A stretch of 64,000 nucleotides of DNA, taken from the NCBI RefSeq assembly GCF_040549045.1, contig NZ_JBEWTB010000002.1, positions 1 to 64,000 on the forward strand, given 5' to 3'. The notes under the pieces were generated by a model, which made no database searches, was not told where the DNA came from, and saw only the letters and a program-made list of their open reading frames with translations. Positions within the stretch are counted from its first letter, which is position 1; every line of letters starts with the position of its first letter. The stretch comes from Endozoicomonas sp. NE40 (lineage in GTDB: Bacteria; Pseudomonadota; Gammaproteobacteria; Pseudomonadales; Endozoicomonadaceae). Both the position numbers and the translations under genes were made by a program. Below are positions 35,937 to 46,104 of this stretch, one piece after another.

Positions 35937-37133
35937 TCAGAACGCATCACCAGGCACACGAACCCAGCCTTCCATCAACACTCTGGCGCTCCGGCTCATA
36001 ACCGCCTTCTCAACAACCCACTCCCCCTTAACAAGACTGGCACTGGCACCCACTTTTAATGTACCCGATGGATGACCAAAGCGAACCACCTGCCGTTCGC
36101 CCCCTCCGGCTGCAAGGTTCACCAGCGTTCCGGGAATAGCAGCCGCAGTAGCAATCGCCACCGCTGCTGTTCCCATCATGGCATGATGAAGCTTACCCAT
36201 GGACATTGCCCTGACCAGCAGGTCAACATCATTCGCTGACACCGCTTTGCCACTGGAGGCCTTATAATCAGCAGGCTTGCCAACAAAGGCGAGCTTGGGG
36301 GTATGCTGCCTGTGCGCTGCCTGATCAATATGGTCAACCAGCCCCATCTGAACCGCACCATGAGCACGAATGGTTTCGAGTCGCTTCAAAGCCTCTTCAT
36401 CACCATTAATAACATCCTGCAGCTCTGTCCCGGTGTAACCAATATCCTGAGCGTTCAGGAAAATGGTGGGAATTCCTGCATTAATCATGGTGGCTTTGAA
36501 ACAGCCAATACCTGGCACGTCCAAATCATCCACCAGCTGCCCGGTAGGGAACATGGCTTCACTGGCATCCACCGGACTTAAAAACTCAACCTGCACTTCT
36601 GCGGCAGGAAAGGTGACGCCATCCAGCTCAAAATCACCGGTTTCCTGCACCTCGCCGTTACTGATGGGAATACGGGCAACAATGGTTTTCCGGATATTCA
36701 CCTGCCAGATCCGTACCGTGGCAATGCCATTGTCTGGAATCCGGTTCGGATCAACCAGCCCTTTGCTGATCGCAAAGGCTCCCACGGCAGCCGTCAGGTT
36801 GCCACAGTTACCACTCCAGTCCACGAACGGTCTGTCGATGGCGACCTGGCCAAACAGATAGTCCACATCATGATCCGGTTGACCACTTCTGGAAACAATC
36901 ACCGTTTTGCTGGTACTGGAGGTAGCGCCTCCCATACCATCGGTGTGTTTGCCATAGGGATCAGGACTGCCAATAACACGCAACAACAGTTTATCCCTGG
37001 CTTCACCCGGTAACTGAGCCGGTTCAGGAAGGTCTTCAAGACTGAAGAACACCCCTTTGCTGGTTCCGCCACGCATATAGGTGGCGGGAATTTTCACCTG
37101 AGGCACTGTTTTCACCTGAGGCACATCACTCAT
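35937..37133 (-). CDS. prpF: 2-methylaconitate cis-trans isomerase PrpF
   Basis: PrpF isomerises the 2-methylaconitate formed by AcnD so that the AcnB-type hydratase can make 2-methylisocitrate, in propionate catabolism. The 398-residue protein opens PATYMRGGTSKGVFF, has the DGMGGATSSTSKTVIVSRS and DWSGNCGNLTAAVG active-site segments with the catalytic Lys/Cys regions, and ends with VLMEGWVRVP. It follows acnD by 12 bases, so they are one transcript. A nine-codon duplication (TVPQVK twice) marks its N-terminus. Confidence 0.95.
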   Translation of the reverse strand: MSDVPQVKTVPQVKIPATYMRGGTSKGVFFSLEDLPEPAQLPGEARDKLLLRVIGSPDPYGKHTDGMGGATSSTSKTVIVSRSGQPDHDVDYLFGQVAIDRPFVDWSGNCGNLTAAVGAFAISKGLVDPNRIPDNGIATVRIWQVNIRKTIVARIPISNGEVQETGDFELDGVTFPAAEVQVEFLSPVDASEAMFPTGQLVDDLDVPGIGCFKATMINAGIPTIFLNAQDIGYTGTELQDVINGDEEALKRLETIRAHGAVQMGLVDHIDQAAHRQHTPKLAFVGKPADYKASSGKAVSANDVDLLVRAMSMGKLHHAMMGTAAVAIATAAAIPGTLVNLAAGGGERQVVRFGHPSGTLKVGASASLVKGEWVVEKAVMSRSARVLMEGWVRVPGDAF

Positions 37134-37145
37134 AGCTTCCCCTCC

Positions 37146-39780
37146 TTATGCCGTAGCATCCGCTGGCTGCTCGTCTTTGCTCAGAAAATCACTGGCAAAG
37201 CGCTGAAGCACGCCACCCGCTTCATAAATGGATATTTCCTCAGCGGTATCAAGACGACAGGTCACAGGGACTTGAACCGTTTCACCATCACCGCGATGGA
37301 TCAAAAGGTTCAGCGTGGCACCCGGTATCCTCTCACCCACAACATCAAAGGTTTCGGTACCGTCAATACCCAGAGTCTTTCGGGTGACACCCGGTTTAAA
37401 CTCCAGCGGCAGCACCCCCATTCCTACCAGGTTGGTTCGGTGAATGCGTTCAAACCCTTCAGCGACAATTACCTCCACACCGGCAAGGCGCACACCTTTA
37501 GCCGCCCAGTCACGGGATGACCCCTGACCATAATCAGCCCCGGCGATAATGATCAATGGCTGCTGGCGCTCCATATACGTTTCAATCGCTTCCCACATTC
37601 GAGTGACCTTTCCTTCCGGCTCAACCCGCGCCAGTGAGCCCTGAACCACTTCACCATGGTCTGTCACCATTTCGTTCAGCAGCTTTGGGTTGGCAAAGGT
37701 GGCTCTCTGGGCCGTCAGATGGTCACCACGGTGGGTGGCGTAGGAGTTAAAGTCTTCTTCCGGCAGCCCCATTTTCGCCAGATACTCCCCGGCGGCACTG
37801 GCTGGCAGAATCGCATTGGACGGCGACAGATGATCGGTGGTTATATTATCGCCAAGCACCGCCAGAGGACGCATGCCTGTCATGGTACGCTCACCTGCCA
37901 GAGCCCCTTCCCAGTAAGGCGGCCGGCGAATATAAGTACTTTGTGGACGCCACTGATAAAGTGGGCCTGTTGTCCCTTCATGGTCAGACTGCAAATCAAA
38001 CATGGGAATATACACTTCCCGGAACTGTTCCGGCTTCACATGAGCCTGAACAATCGCATCAATCTCTTCATCCGTGGGCCAGATATCCTTCAACGTGACA
38101 GGATTACCTTTCTGATCAAGGCCAAGAACATCCTGTTCGATATCAAAGCGAATGGTTCCGGCAATGGCATAGGCCACCACCAGCGGTGGTGAGGCAAGAA
38201 AAGCCTGTTTCGCATAAGGATGGATACGCCCGTCAAAGTTACGGTTCCCCGACAGCACCGCTGTTGCATACAGATCGCGGTCAATCACTTCCTGCTGAAT
38301 GACCGGATCAAGGGCTCCACTCATGCCGTTACAGGTGGTACAGGCAAAGCCGACGATACCAAAGCCAAGGCTTTCCAGCTCTGGCAGCAGACCGGCGGAT
38401 TCAAGATACAGCTGCACCGCTTTGGAGCCGGGAGCAAAGGAGGTTTTCACCCAGGGTTTACGGATAAGTCCAAGGGCATTGGCTTTCTTCGCTAACAGTC
38501 CCGGCTGCCACCGTATTTCTGGGGTTAGAGGTATTGGTACAACTGGTAATGGCAGCAATAATCACAGCCCCGTCAGGCATCAGACCGGGTTCGTTTTCTA
38601 CTTTGCCGGAAATGCCCTGTTGTGCCAGTTCAGAGGTGGATACACGACGATGCGGGTTGGAAGGGCCGGCAATATTGCGCCCCACCTTTGACAGGTCAAA
38701 CGTCAGAACCCGCTCATATTCCGCCTGTTCCAGACTGTCTGCCCAAAGTCCTGTGGTTTTAGCGTAGTGTTCGACCAGTCTGACCTGATCATTGTCCCTG
38801 CCGGTCAGCCTCAGGTAATCAATGGTCTGCCGGTCGATGTAGAACAGTCCCGCAGAGGCACCAAATTCCGGTGTCATATTGGAGATGGTGGCGCGGTCGC
38901 CCAGGGTCAGGTCGGCCACCCCTGTACCGTAAAATTCCAGATAAGACGACACAACCTTCTGATTACGCAGGAACTCCGTCAGTGCCAGTACTATATCCGT
39001 GGCGGTAATACCGGGCTGGCGTCTGCCGACAATCTCAACACCAATAATGTCGGGCAGACGCATCCAGGAAGCCCGTCCGAGCATCACGCTTTCTGCTTCC
39101 AGTCCACCAACACCAAGGGCAATCACTCCCAGGGCATCCACATGGGGCGTATGGCTGTCAGTACCTACCAGTGTATCCGGAAAAGCCACGCCATCACGGG
39201 ACTGAATAACCGGTGACATTTTCTCAAGGTTAATCTGGTGCAGAATGCCATTGCCGGGTGGAATCACATCGACGTTTTTAAAGGCTTCCCTGGTCCAGTT
39301 AATAAAGTGGAAGCGATCTTCATTGCGCCGGTCCTCAATAGCCCGGTTCTTGTCAAAAGCGTCTTTGTCGTAGCCCCCGTGTTCCACCGCCAGTGAATGA
39401 TCCACAATAAGCTGGGTAGGCACCACCGGGTTAATCTGTGCCGGATCGCCGCCCTGTTCAGCAATGGCGTCACGCAGACCGGCAAGGTCGACCAGCGCGG
39501 TCTGCCCAAGGATATCGTGGCAGACAACCCTTGCCGGATACCAGGGAAAGTCCAGCTCCCGTTTGCGCTCAATGATCTGCTGCAAGGAAGCTGTCAGCGT
39601 TTCCGGATCACAACGGCGTACCAGGTTTTCCGCCAGTACCCGGGCAGTGTATGGCAGCTTAAGGTAAGCACCCGGCTGAATCGCGTCTACGGCAGCCCGG
39701 GTGTCATAATAATCCAGATCAGTCCCTGGTAAGGGTTTTCGATAGGCCTTGTTCATGGAAAAGTTCATGGAAAAGTTCAT
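37146..39780 (-). pseudogene. acnD: Fe/S-dependent 2-methylisocitrate dehydratase AcnD, frameshifted
   Basis: AcnD dehydrates 2-methylcitrate in the methylcitrate cycle. One extra base (T at 38499 on the plus strand) breaks the frame. The protein reads 39780-38500, then resumes 38498-37146, giving about 877 residues and restoring ...NPRNTVAAG-LLAKKANALG. The Fe-S ligand motif SCTNTSNPRN lies just before the break; the second motif GFACTTCNGMSG and the swivelling domain (GADYGQGSSRDWAAKG) lie after it. As written, translation stops at 38458. The start is ambiguous because a 12-base tandem duplication creates three successive ATG codons (39780, 39768, 39753 region). Either a pseudogene or an assembly error. 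Confidence 0.9.
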
Positions 39781-39817
39781 GGCAGCTGTACTCGTAACAA
39801 TAAATCCACCGGGTCAA

Positions 39818-39848
39818 AAGGAAAAGAGCCACCCGGAGTCCGGGTGGC
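39818..39848 (-). terminator. Rho-independent terminator after prpC
   Basis: The minus-strand hairpin GCCACCCGG-act-CCGGGTGGC (39848-39828) is followed by TCTTTTCCTTTT. It lies 18 bases past the prpC stop and separates prpB-prpC from acnD-prpF. Confidence 0.75.
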
Positions 39849-39866
39849 GATTGAATCAACCCGTTG

Positions 39867-40991
39867 TTAACGGTCTGCCAGCGGCACCCAGCTGCGTGGC
39901 TCAGAGCCAATATAATCAGCAGAAGGGCGGATGATCCGGTTATTCGCCCGCTGCTCCATAACGTGAGCCGTCCAGCCTGAAACCCTTGAACACACAAAGA
40001 TAGGTGTAAACAGTTTCGTGGGAATGCCCATAAAGTTATACGCAGACGCGTGGAAGAAATCTGCATTACAGAACAATCTTTTTTCATCCCACATCAATTG
40101 TTCAATGGCTTCGGAAACCGGATAGAGCACCTGGTCCCCCACTGTTTCACCCAGTTGCTTTGACCACTTCTTGATAATCGCATTGCGGGGATCAGACTCG
40201 CGATAGATGGCATGACCAAAGCCCATGATCTTGTCCTTGCGTTCCAGCATGCCTTTTACGCCTTCTACGGCCTCATCCACCGAACTGAACTGTTCGATCA
40301 TATCCATAGCCGCTTCATTGGCACCCCCATGCAGAGGCCCGCGCAGGGAACCAATTGCGCCAGTCACGCAGGAGTGCATATCCGACAGGGTGGAGGCGCA
40401 GACCCTGGCAGTAAACGTTGATGCATTGAATTCATGTTCGGCGTACAGAATCAGCGAAACATCCAGACAGCGGCGATGGTCGGGAGAGGGTTCTTTGCCA
40501 TGAAGCATGGTCAGGAAATGGCCGGCAATGGAATCGTCACCCACCTCAGTCTCAATCCGTTCACCATTGTGGCTGAAGTGGTACCAGTACAGAAGGATTG
40601 AAGGCAGAGCCCCCAGCAGGCGATCCGCTACATCCTGCTGCTCAGTAAAGCTTTTCTCGGTTTCCAGATTGCCAAGAACAGATGTACCTGTTCGCAATAC
40701 ATCCATGGGGTGAGCATCCGCAGGGATCTGCTCCAGGCATACTTTTAATGGCTGAGGCAACCCCCGGAAGGCTTTCAATCGCTCTTTATAACCCGACAGT
40801 TCACTGGCATTGGGCAGGTCGCCATTGAACAGCAGATAAGCTACTTCCTCAAAGGTAGCGTGGTCTGCCAGCTCGGAAATGTCATAACCACAGTAAGTCA
40901 GCCCGGTACCAGACTGACCTACGGTACATAAAGCCGTTGATCCCGCACTCTGGCCACGCAGACCTGCGCCACCCAGTTTTTTCTCAGCCAT
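39867..40991 (-). CDS. prpC: 2-methylcitrate synthase
   Basis: PrpC condenses propionyl-CoA with oxaloacetate. The 374-residue enzyme is citrate-synthase-like and short, as methylcitrate synthases are. The substrate histidines lie in EHEFNAST and MGFGHAIYR, with the GPLHGGANE loop and the opening SAGSTALCTVGQSGTGLTYCGYDI typical of PrpC. It sits between prpB and acnD; a strong terminator follows it. Confidence 0.95.
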   Translation of the reverse strand: MAEKKLGGAGLRGQSAGSTALCTVGQSGTGLTYCGYDISELADHATFEEVAYLLFNGDLPNASELSGYKERLKAFRGLPQPLKVCLEQIPADAHPMDVLRTGTSVLGNLETEKSFTEQQDVADRLLGALPSILLYWYHFSHNGERIETEVGDDSIAGHFLTMLHGKEPSPDHRRCLDVSLILYAEHEFNASTFTARVCASTLSDMHSCVTGAIGSLRGPLHGGANEAAMDMIEQFSSVDEAVEGVKGMLERKDKIMGFGHAIYRESDPRNAIIKKWSKQLGETVGDQVLYPVSEAIEQLMWDEKRLFCNADFFHASAYNFMGIPTKLFTPIFVCSRVSGWTAHVMEQRANNRIIRPSADYIGSEPRSWVPLADR

Positions 40992-41073
40992 GGTGTTACT
41001 CCATTCTTGTTATGGATGTTGTTATTACTAAAGTAAGACATTACTTTAATTATTTGTAATATCTTTCTGATTA

Positions 41074-41919
41074 TTAAGGATTTAAAAACTCTTTTGTTCT
41101 GACCAGTCGTTCACGGTCCTGAAAAGTCAGCATATCATCCGCAACCGCTCCGCTGTCGCCGTCACGCCGGATCACATCCAACACTTCTTTCATGGCCGTC
41201 ATGGCGGCACGCTGTAAATCAGACGGAATAATGATCAGCTGATAACCCATGGCTTTCAGGTCAGTCGATGGCACCAGAGGCGTTTTGCCGCCATAAAACA
41301 TGTTGATCAGCTTGGGACCCGGTGCCTGTCTGGCGATGGCTTCAATCTGTTGAACCGTCTGCGGCGCTTCGACAAAGAGCATATCGGCACCGGCATCAAC
41401 ATAAGCTCTGGCCCGGGCAATGGCATCATCAAAACCGGTGACAGCAATCGCATCGGTACGGGCTATGACCAAAACCTCTCCGGCATATTTGCTGGCCACC
41501 TCGATTTTTCTGCACATATCATCAGCAGCAATCAGGGATTTGCCATCCAGATGACCGCAACGTTTAGGAAACTCCTGATCTTCAAGGTGAAAGGCTGACA
41601 CTCCGGCACCTTTGAACAGCTCAACCGTGCGCTTAACATTGACCTCATTACCGAAACCCGTATCGGCATCGGCAATCACTGGCAGAGACGTGGACTCACA
41701 AATCTGTCGAACCCGGTCCACCACTTCCGTCAGAGTTAACAGACCAATGTCGGGTACACCGGTGCTGCGGGCAATGGCTCCACCACTGGCGTAAAGCGCA
41801 GAAAAACCGGCTTCTTCTGCCAGACGCGCAGAGAGCCCATCGTAAACACCCGGAGCGGTTACAATACCCTGCTTCATAATCAGGCGAGTCAGGGCGTTGT
41901 CTTTATCCGTCAGTGGCAT
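41074..41919 (-). CDS. prpB: 2-methylisocitrate lyase
   Basis: PrpB cleaves 2-methylisocitrate to pyruvate and succinate. The 281-residue ICL/PEPM-family barrel shows the metal and substrate motifs DADTGFGNEVNV and the catalytic cysteine loop KRCGHLDGK. It is a little shorter than typical PrpB (about 290-298). It heads the prp cluster on the minus strand. No PrpR or GntR-type regulator is next to it, since divergent pabB lies upstream. A related activity such as oxaloacetate decarboxylation is possible from sequence alone, but the context settles PrpB. Confidence 0.9.
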   Translation of the reverse strand: MPLTDKDNALTRLIMKQGIVTAPGVYDGLSARLAEEAGFSALYASGGAIARSTGVPDIGLLTLTEVVDRVRQICESTSLPVIADADTGFGNEVNVKRTVELFKGAGVSAFHLEDQEFPKRCGHLDGKSLIAADDMCRKIEVASKYAGEVLVIARTDAIAVTGFDDAIARARAYVDAGADMLFVEAPQTVQQIEAIARQAPGPKLINMFYGGKTPLVPSTDLKAMGYQLIIIPSDLQRAAMTAMKEVLDVIRRDGDSGAVADDMLTFQDRERLVRTKEFLNP

Positions 41920-42114
41920 ATTAACGCACTCCTTTGAATTATTGTTTGAACATCAGCTACATCAATACAGGATTTTAGGAAACAGTATTATAATGTGCCA
42001 GCACATACAAACCCGGTCTCTGAAGCAGACCTGAGCGATATCTGAGCTATCTCTATACAGAAACGGGCAAACTGTCTACATTGTTCATGGCGGTAAGTAT
42101 TGACTACAGGTAAA

Positions 42115-43545
42115 ATGCCATCAATTTTTTGCACGCTACTTTTTTCTCGCTACTTTATGGCCTATATGAACGAACTGATCATCGTTGATCTGGACTATCT
42201 GGCTGACTCCAGCATCTGGTTTGAACATTTTCTGAATGAAACCCTGCCCTGCTTTCTCGACAGCTGCGGTTCAGAGTATTCAGCATCACACACTCGTTAC
42301 GACATCATCTCCGCCAATCCATGGGCCGTTGTAGCGGTAGACAATAACGGGCAAGTGAATGTTACCAATCATTTAACCGGGGAAAGCAGTGACCATTCCA
42401 GCCAGTCACCCTTTGAGTGTCTGTCCGGGCTGCTGGAACAAATGACACCTGTCGCAAAACACGCCCTGCCCTTTACCGGAGGTGCCATGGGTTTCTGGGG
42501 CTATGAGCTGGCATCAGTACTGGAACCGGGCCGAATTGCCAGGCGAGAGATGGAAACGCCTTTAATGAGTGTTGGCCTGTACCACTGGGCGCTGATCACA
42601 GACCATGAACAGCAGTCGACACAGATTGTCTTTCACCCGGACTGCCCGGAGCAGGAAAGAGAAAAGATTCTGGCCCTGATCGACAGACAGCCTGTAGCCC
42701 GGTCATCAGCGTTTAAAATAACCCGTGGTTTTACCCCCTCCATCAGCAAAACCGAGTATGAAGAAGCTTTTAACAGAATTCAGGATTACATTCTTGCCGG
42801 TGACTGTTACGAAGTGAACCTGACCCAGGAGTTTATTGCCCACTATCAGGGCAACAGCTGGCCAGCCTATAAGCAATTGCGAAAAGTCAGCCCTGCTCCT
42901 TATTCTGCCTATCTGTCACACCCTGACTTTGAGATTCTCAGTCACTCTCCCGAGCGCTTCATCAAAGTCTCAGACCACCATGTCGAGACCCACCCCATAA
43001 AAGGTACCCGCCCCAGGGGAGCCACAGAGCAGGAAGACCGACAGTATGCCCGGGAGTTGCTGGAATGTGAGAAGGACCGGGCAGAGAACCTGATGATCGT
43101 TGATCTGCTACGCAATGATTTGGGTAAAATCTGTAAAACAGGCAGCATAAAAGTACCTCGCCTTTTTGCCCTTGAAAGCTATGCCAACGTGCATCACCTG
43201 GTCAGCACAGTGACAGGGGAGCTGGCTGAAGACCACCATGCTCTGGACGTGCTGTTTCACGCATTTCCCGGAGGCTCTATTACCGGCGCTCCCAAGATTC
43301 GCTCCATGGAGATCATCCACGAACTGGAAGCTTCTGCGCGAAACATTTATTGCGGGTCAATTGGCTACATCAGCACAGATGGGCAGATGGATACCAGTAT
43401 TACCATCCGCTCACTGATTGCCCGGAACAATCAGCTGCGCTGCTGGGGCGGTGGCGCCATTGTGGCCGATTCAGACTGTGAACAGGAATATCAGGAGTCA
43501 GTCACCAAGGTTAAAAACCTGATGCAGGGTTTGGAAAGCATGTAA
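42115..43545 (+). CDS. pabB: Aminodeoxychorismate synthase component I
   Basis: PabB aminates chorismate on the way to p-aminobenzoate and folate. The chorismate-binding domain carries PIKGTRPRG (PabB-type Lys), RAENLMIVDLLRNDLG and FPGGSITGAPKIRSMEII. The N-terminal Anth_synt domain has FTGGAMGFWGYELA. I chose ATG 42115, five bases after an AGG; ATG 42157 or 42166 are alternatives that remove a hydrophobic stretch. No glutaminase partner (pabA) is adjacent. It is divergent from prpB. Confidence 0.93.
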   Translation: MPSIFCTLLFSRYFMAYMNELIIVDLDYLADSSIWFEHFLNETLPCFLDSCGSEYSASHTRYDIISANPWAVVAVDNNGQVNVTNHLTGESSDHSSQSPFECLSGLLEQMTPVAKHALPFTGGAMGFWGYELASVLEPGRIARREMETPLMSVGLYHWALITDHEQQSTQIVFHPDCPEQEREKILALIDRQPVARSSAFKITRGFTPSISKTEYEEAFNRIQDYILAGDCYEVNLTQEFIAHYQGNSWPAYKQLRKVSPAPYSAYLSHPDFEILSHSPERFIKVSDHHVETHPIKGTRPRGATEQEDRQYARELLECEKDRAENLMIVDLLRNDLGKICKTGSIKVPRLFALESYANVHHLVSTVTGELAEDHHALDVLFHAFPGGSITGAPKIRSMEIIHELEASARNIYCGSIGYISTDGQMDTSITIRSLIARNNQLRCWGGGAIVADSDCEQEYQESVTKVKNLMQGLESM

Positions 43546-43665
43546 TGATATGGCAGGCTTCCTCAGCCTGCCCGAAAGTTCTGGACAATTGAAGATAAAA
43601 TTCGACTTAGCAAGGCTAACAGCAAACTATACTTCGGGCTTCTACAACCTCTACAAGAAGTGATT

Positions 43666-44499
43666 ATGTGGAATCCAGCTTTTTATCCCACTGCTAAAAT
43701 CTCAATTGTACTGCGTACACTGACTTTTTTGATACTTATAGCTTTCTCCTTAAACGCAGAAAAGGCACTGGCTCAAACCCTTCATTTGAAGAAAAGAGTA
43801 TCTAACGAGGCATATCCATACAGTATTCGCAAGGCAAATAATGGCTTTCTGGAACTAAGAGGAAATCATACTGTTCCTGATGGCCAGGATATAAAAATAG
43901 AAAGCGATTCTGATTTTGCTCTGTGCTTTACCCCTAAATATTTTCAAGGTGAACAATTGGCTACTCATTCCATGAGATACGCCTTTAACATGACTTTAAA
44001 CGGAACGACGTGTTATTCAATAAATCATGAAAGTCAAACAAAGATCATTGATTACCACAACGATATAGCTACCAACTCCAAAAAAAATTATTTACATCTC
44101 TGTCAAAAATTCAAACCTTCCTGTGGAATGCTTAATAACGTATTTTCGAATTTATCTAAATCAAAATCGCTATCATTAGATAAAATAATCAATAAAAAAA
44201 TGGTGGATTTTTTTCCTGAATTGATACCTTTATTAAATGAATGTATAGCCAAGCATTTTCACTGTACACTGTTTGATTATTTTTGCGGTTATGATGAATT
44301 CACCCATGGAGATTGGACAGTACGAGAATTTTTAGGGAGAGTATGGGGGATTCTGATTGATTCTGAATCATCATCTGAAAAAGAGCATTGTCACCAATAC
44401 TCATCAGGACTACATTGTTCAATCGCAGGGTGTGGAGTTAGCGAAGGTGATAAATGTGGTGCAAATAATGAGATACTCTATCTGAAAAGTCCCAAATAA
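43666..44499 (+). CDS. Secreted cysteine-rich orphan protein
   Basis: A 277-residue product from ATG 43666 with a strong signal peptide (VLRTLTFLILIAFSLNAEKALA, cleavage before Gln). The mature part has about a dozen cysteines, suggesting disulfides outside the cytoplasm, with clusters near residues 215-240 and in the C-terminal tail (HCHQYSSGLHCSIAGCGVSEGDKCG). The gene is visibly more AT-rich than its neighbours pabB and thrH, which hints at recent transfer. No domain is recognised. Confidence 0.65.
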   Translation: MWNPAFYPTAKISIVLRTLTFLILIAFSLNAEKALAQTLHLKKRVSNEAYPYSIRKANNGFLELRGNHTVPDGQDIKIESDSDFALCFTPKYFQGEQLATHSMRYAFNMTLNGTTCYSINHESQTKIIDYHNDIATNSKKNYLHLCQKFKPSCGMLNNVFSNLSKSKSLSLDKIINKKMVDFFPELIPLLNECIAKHFHCTLFDYFCGYDEFTHGDWTVREFLGRVWGILIDSESSSEKEHCHQYSSGLHCSIAGCGVSEGDKCGANNEILYLKSPK

Positions 44500-44645
44500 A
44501 TATCCTTGTAAAGACAAAGCCAAACTCGCACGAACAGGGCGTTTCACCCAGTTCATGCAGGGGCTGGCGTACCAAACTGGCGTACCAAAGGAGTAGCTTC
44601 CCTGTAAAACAGTCTGGCTCCAGCCCCGAGGGTTACAGTTTATTT

Positions 44646-45281
44646 TTACTGCTCCAAAAAGGCCTGCTTCAACGCTTCATAACTGTTGATGGCAGGGAAC
44701 TGCGGAAACTCCCGGATCACGTTGTCAGGCGCATGGAACAGAAAGCCAGCGTCTGCTTCACTCAGCATGGTGGTATCGTTGTAGGAATCCCCTGCGGCAA
44801 TAACCCGGTAATTAAGATTTTTCAATGCTTTTACAGAACATCGTTTAGGGTCTTCCTGACGCAGCCTGTAACCAGCCACCATTCCCTGCTGGTCAATATC
44901 CAGCTTATGACAGAAGAGGGTCGGGCGACCCAGCTGAGCCATTAGCGGATCGGCAAACTCATAGAATGTATCTGACAGGATAATCAACTGATAGCGTTCA
45001 CGAACCCAGTCCAGAAATTCTCTGGCTCCGGGCAGAGGCGATAAAGTGGCAATGACCTTTTGAATCTCTGCCAGACCCAGCCCATGCTTTTTCAGAACGC
45101 CAAGACGCATGGTCATCAGTTCATCGTAATCTGAAATATCACGGGTAGTCGCTTTGAGTTCCTCTATGCCAGTATGCCGGGCAAATTCAATCCATATTTC
45201 CGGAACCAGCACACCCTCTAGATCCAGGCAGATTATAGTGGAGAAATTATTTGTAAAATTTGAAGCGTGATCTATTGTCAT
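44646..45281 (-). CDS. thrH: Phosphoserine phosphatase/homoserine phosphotransferase ThrH
   Basis: A HAD-family enzyme of the Pseudomonas ThrH type, able to dephosphorylate phosphoserine and transfer phosphate to homoserine. HAD motif I is CLDLEGVLVPEIW (Asp nucleophile), motif II LSDTFYEF, motif III around KR, and motif IV GDSYNDTTML; HAPDNVIREFPQFPA closes the protein. Compared with ThrH there is a 13-residue N-terminal extension (ATG 45281), so the true start might lie a few codons downstream. Its role is serine/threonine metabolism in the cytoplasm. Confidence 0.92.
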   Translation of the reverse strand: MTIDHASNFTNNFSTIICLDLEGVLVPEIWIEFARHTGIEELKATTRDISDYDELMTMRLGVLKKHGLGLAEIQKVIATLSPLPGAREFLDWVRERYQLIILSDTFYEFADPLMAQLGRPTLFCHKLDIDQQGMVAGYRLRQEDPKRCSVKALKNLNYRVIAAGDSYNDTTMLSEADAGFLFHAPDNVIREFPQFPAINSYEALKQAFLEQ

Positions 45282-45450
45282 TATTTACGCAGCCTTTGCG
45301 ATTATTAGCGTCACTGAATGTTAATCGTTGTTATAGATGATCAATCAAAATATATGACTGAATATTTTGTAGTGATATTAGAGTTATCAGGCTTCGAAAG
45401 CCAGAGGAGCTATAGATTTAACAGTGTTATTCGTGAAGAAGGGCTGCAAT

Positions 45451-46104
45451 TTATTGTACTACGGGCAAACCCACCCTGAAAATCGCCCACTCCGATCCGG
45501 ACTCTTTGGAGTAATGTTCGAAACTGAATCTCGTCAAGTGCCGTATGAATGTTCTTGTGTCCGGGTACTCATACAAACCCATTCCATAATCAAACATTTC
45601 CAGCACCCCAACATCCCGTCGTATACCTACCACATGTCCCCGGTTATTGGTCTTATTCCAAAATCCAAAAATGTAATGACCTGAGAGACCTGAAACCCAG
45701 TTTACAACGAACTTCGGGTCGAACATTCCTGTTCCATACTGCCTGTCCAGAACGGCCAGGTCTTGAGAACTGAGATAAGAAGGGAGTGCCTCAAGCTCTG
45801 TCACTCCGCTATCCAAAGGCAACATTGCATAAGTTGTATGCACAATTGTCATCAAGAACACACTCCCAAGCTCAGCGGCACTTTTTATACCTCTTCCTTC
45901 AGAAGCTATGCTTTTTTTCAACCAGGTTATTGTAGCCCCTACACAGATACCTGCACCTTCTGTCGAAACAAAACGGGTGCTTCCATCAACCGTTTCTTTA
46001 CGCCATTTGACGAATGCAGAGTAAGTATTGAACGATGTAGTGAATAGCTTTTTAACCACTTTTTTGCCCCTGAACCTGAAGTTCCGGAAGTATAGGCGTT
46101 TCAA
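45451..46104 (-). CDS. YopT/AvrPphB (C58)-like cysteine protease, candidate effector
   Basis: A 217-residue protein without signal peptide. It shows the three landmarks of peptidase family C58 in order: Cys54 in EGAGICVGATITWL, His157 in NRGHVVGIRR, and Asp172 in MFDYGMGLYEY. The 15-residue His-Asp spacing and the following aromatic-Gly segment match the H...FFDPNxG pattern of YopT-type enzymes (YopT has 16). These proteases cleave host Rho GTPases or kinases after type III delivery. The N-terminal 40 residues are basic and rich in Phe/Lys. The gene is isolated between thrH and sdaC with long intergenic flanks. The protease call is by motif only; sequence identity to known members appears low. 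Confidence 0.65.
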   Translation of the reverse strand: MKRLYFRNFRFRGKKVVKKLFTTSFNTYSAFVKWRKETVDGSTRFVSTEGAGICVGATITWLKKSIASEGRGIKSAAELGSVFLMTIVHTTYAMLPLDSGVTELEALPSYLSSQDLAVLDRQYGTGMFDPKFVVNWVSGLSGHYIFGFWNKTNNRGHVVGIRRDVGVLEMFDYGMGLYEYPDTRTFIRHLTRFSFEHYSKESGSEWAIFRVGLPVVQ

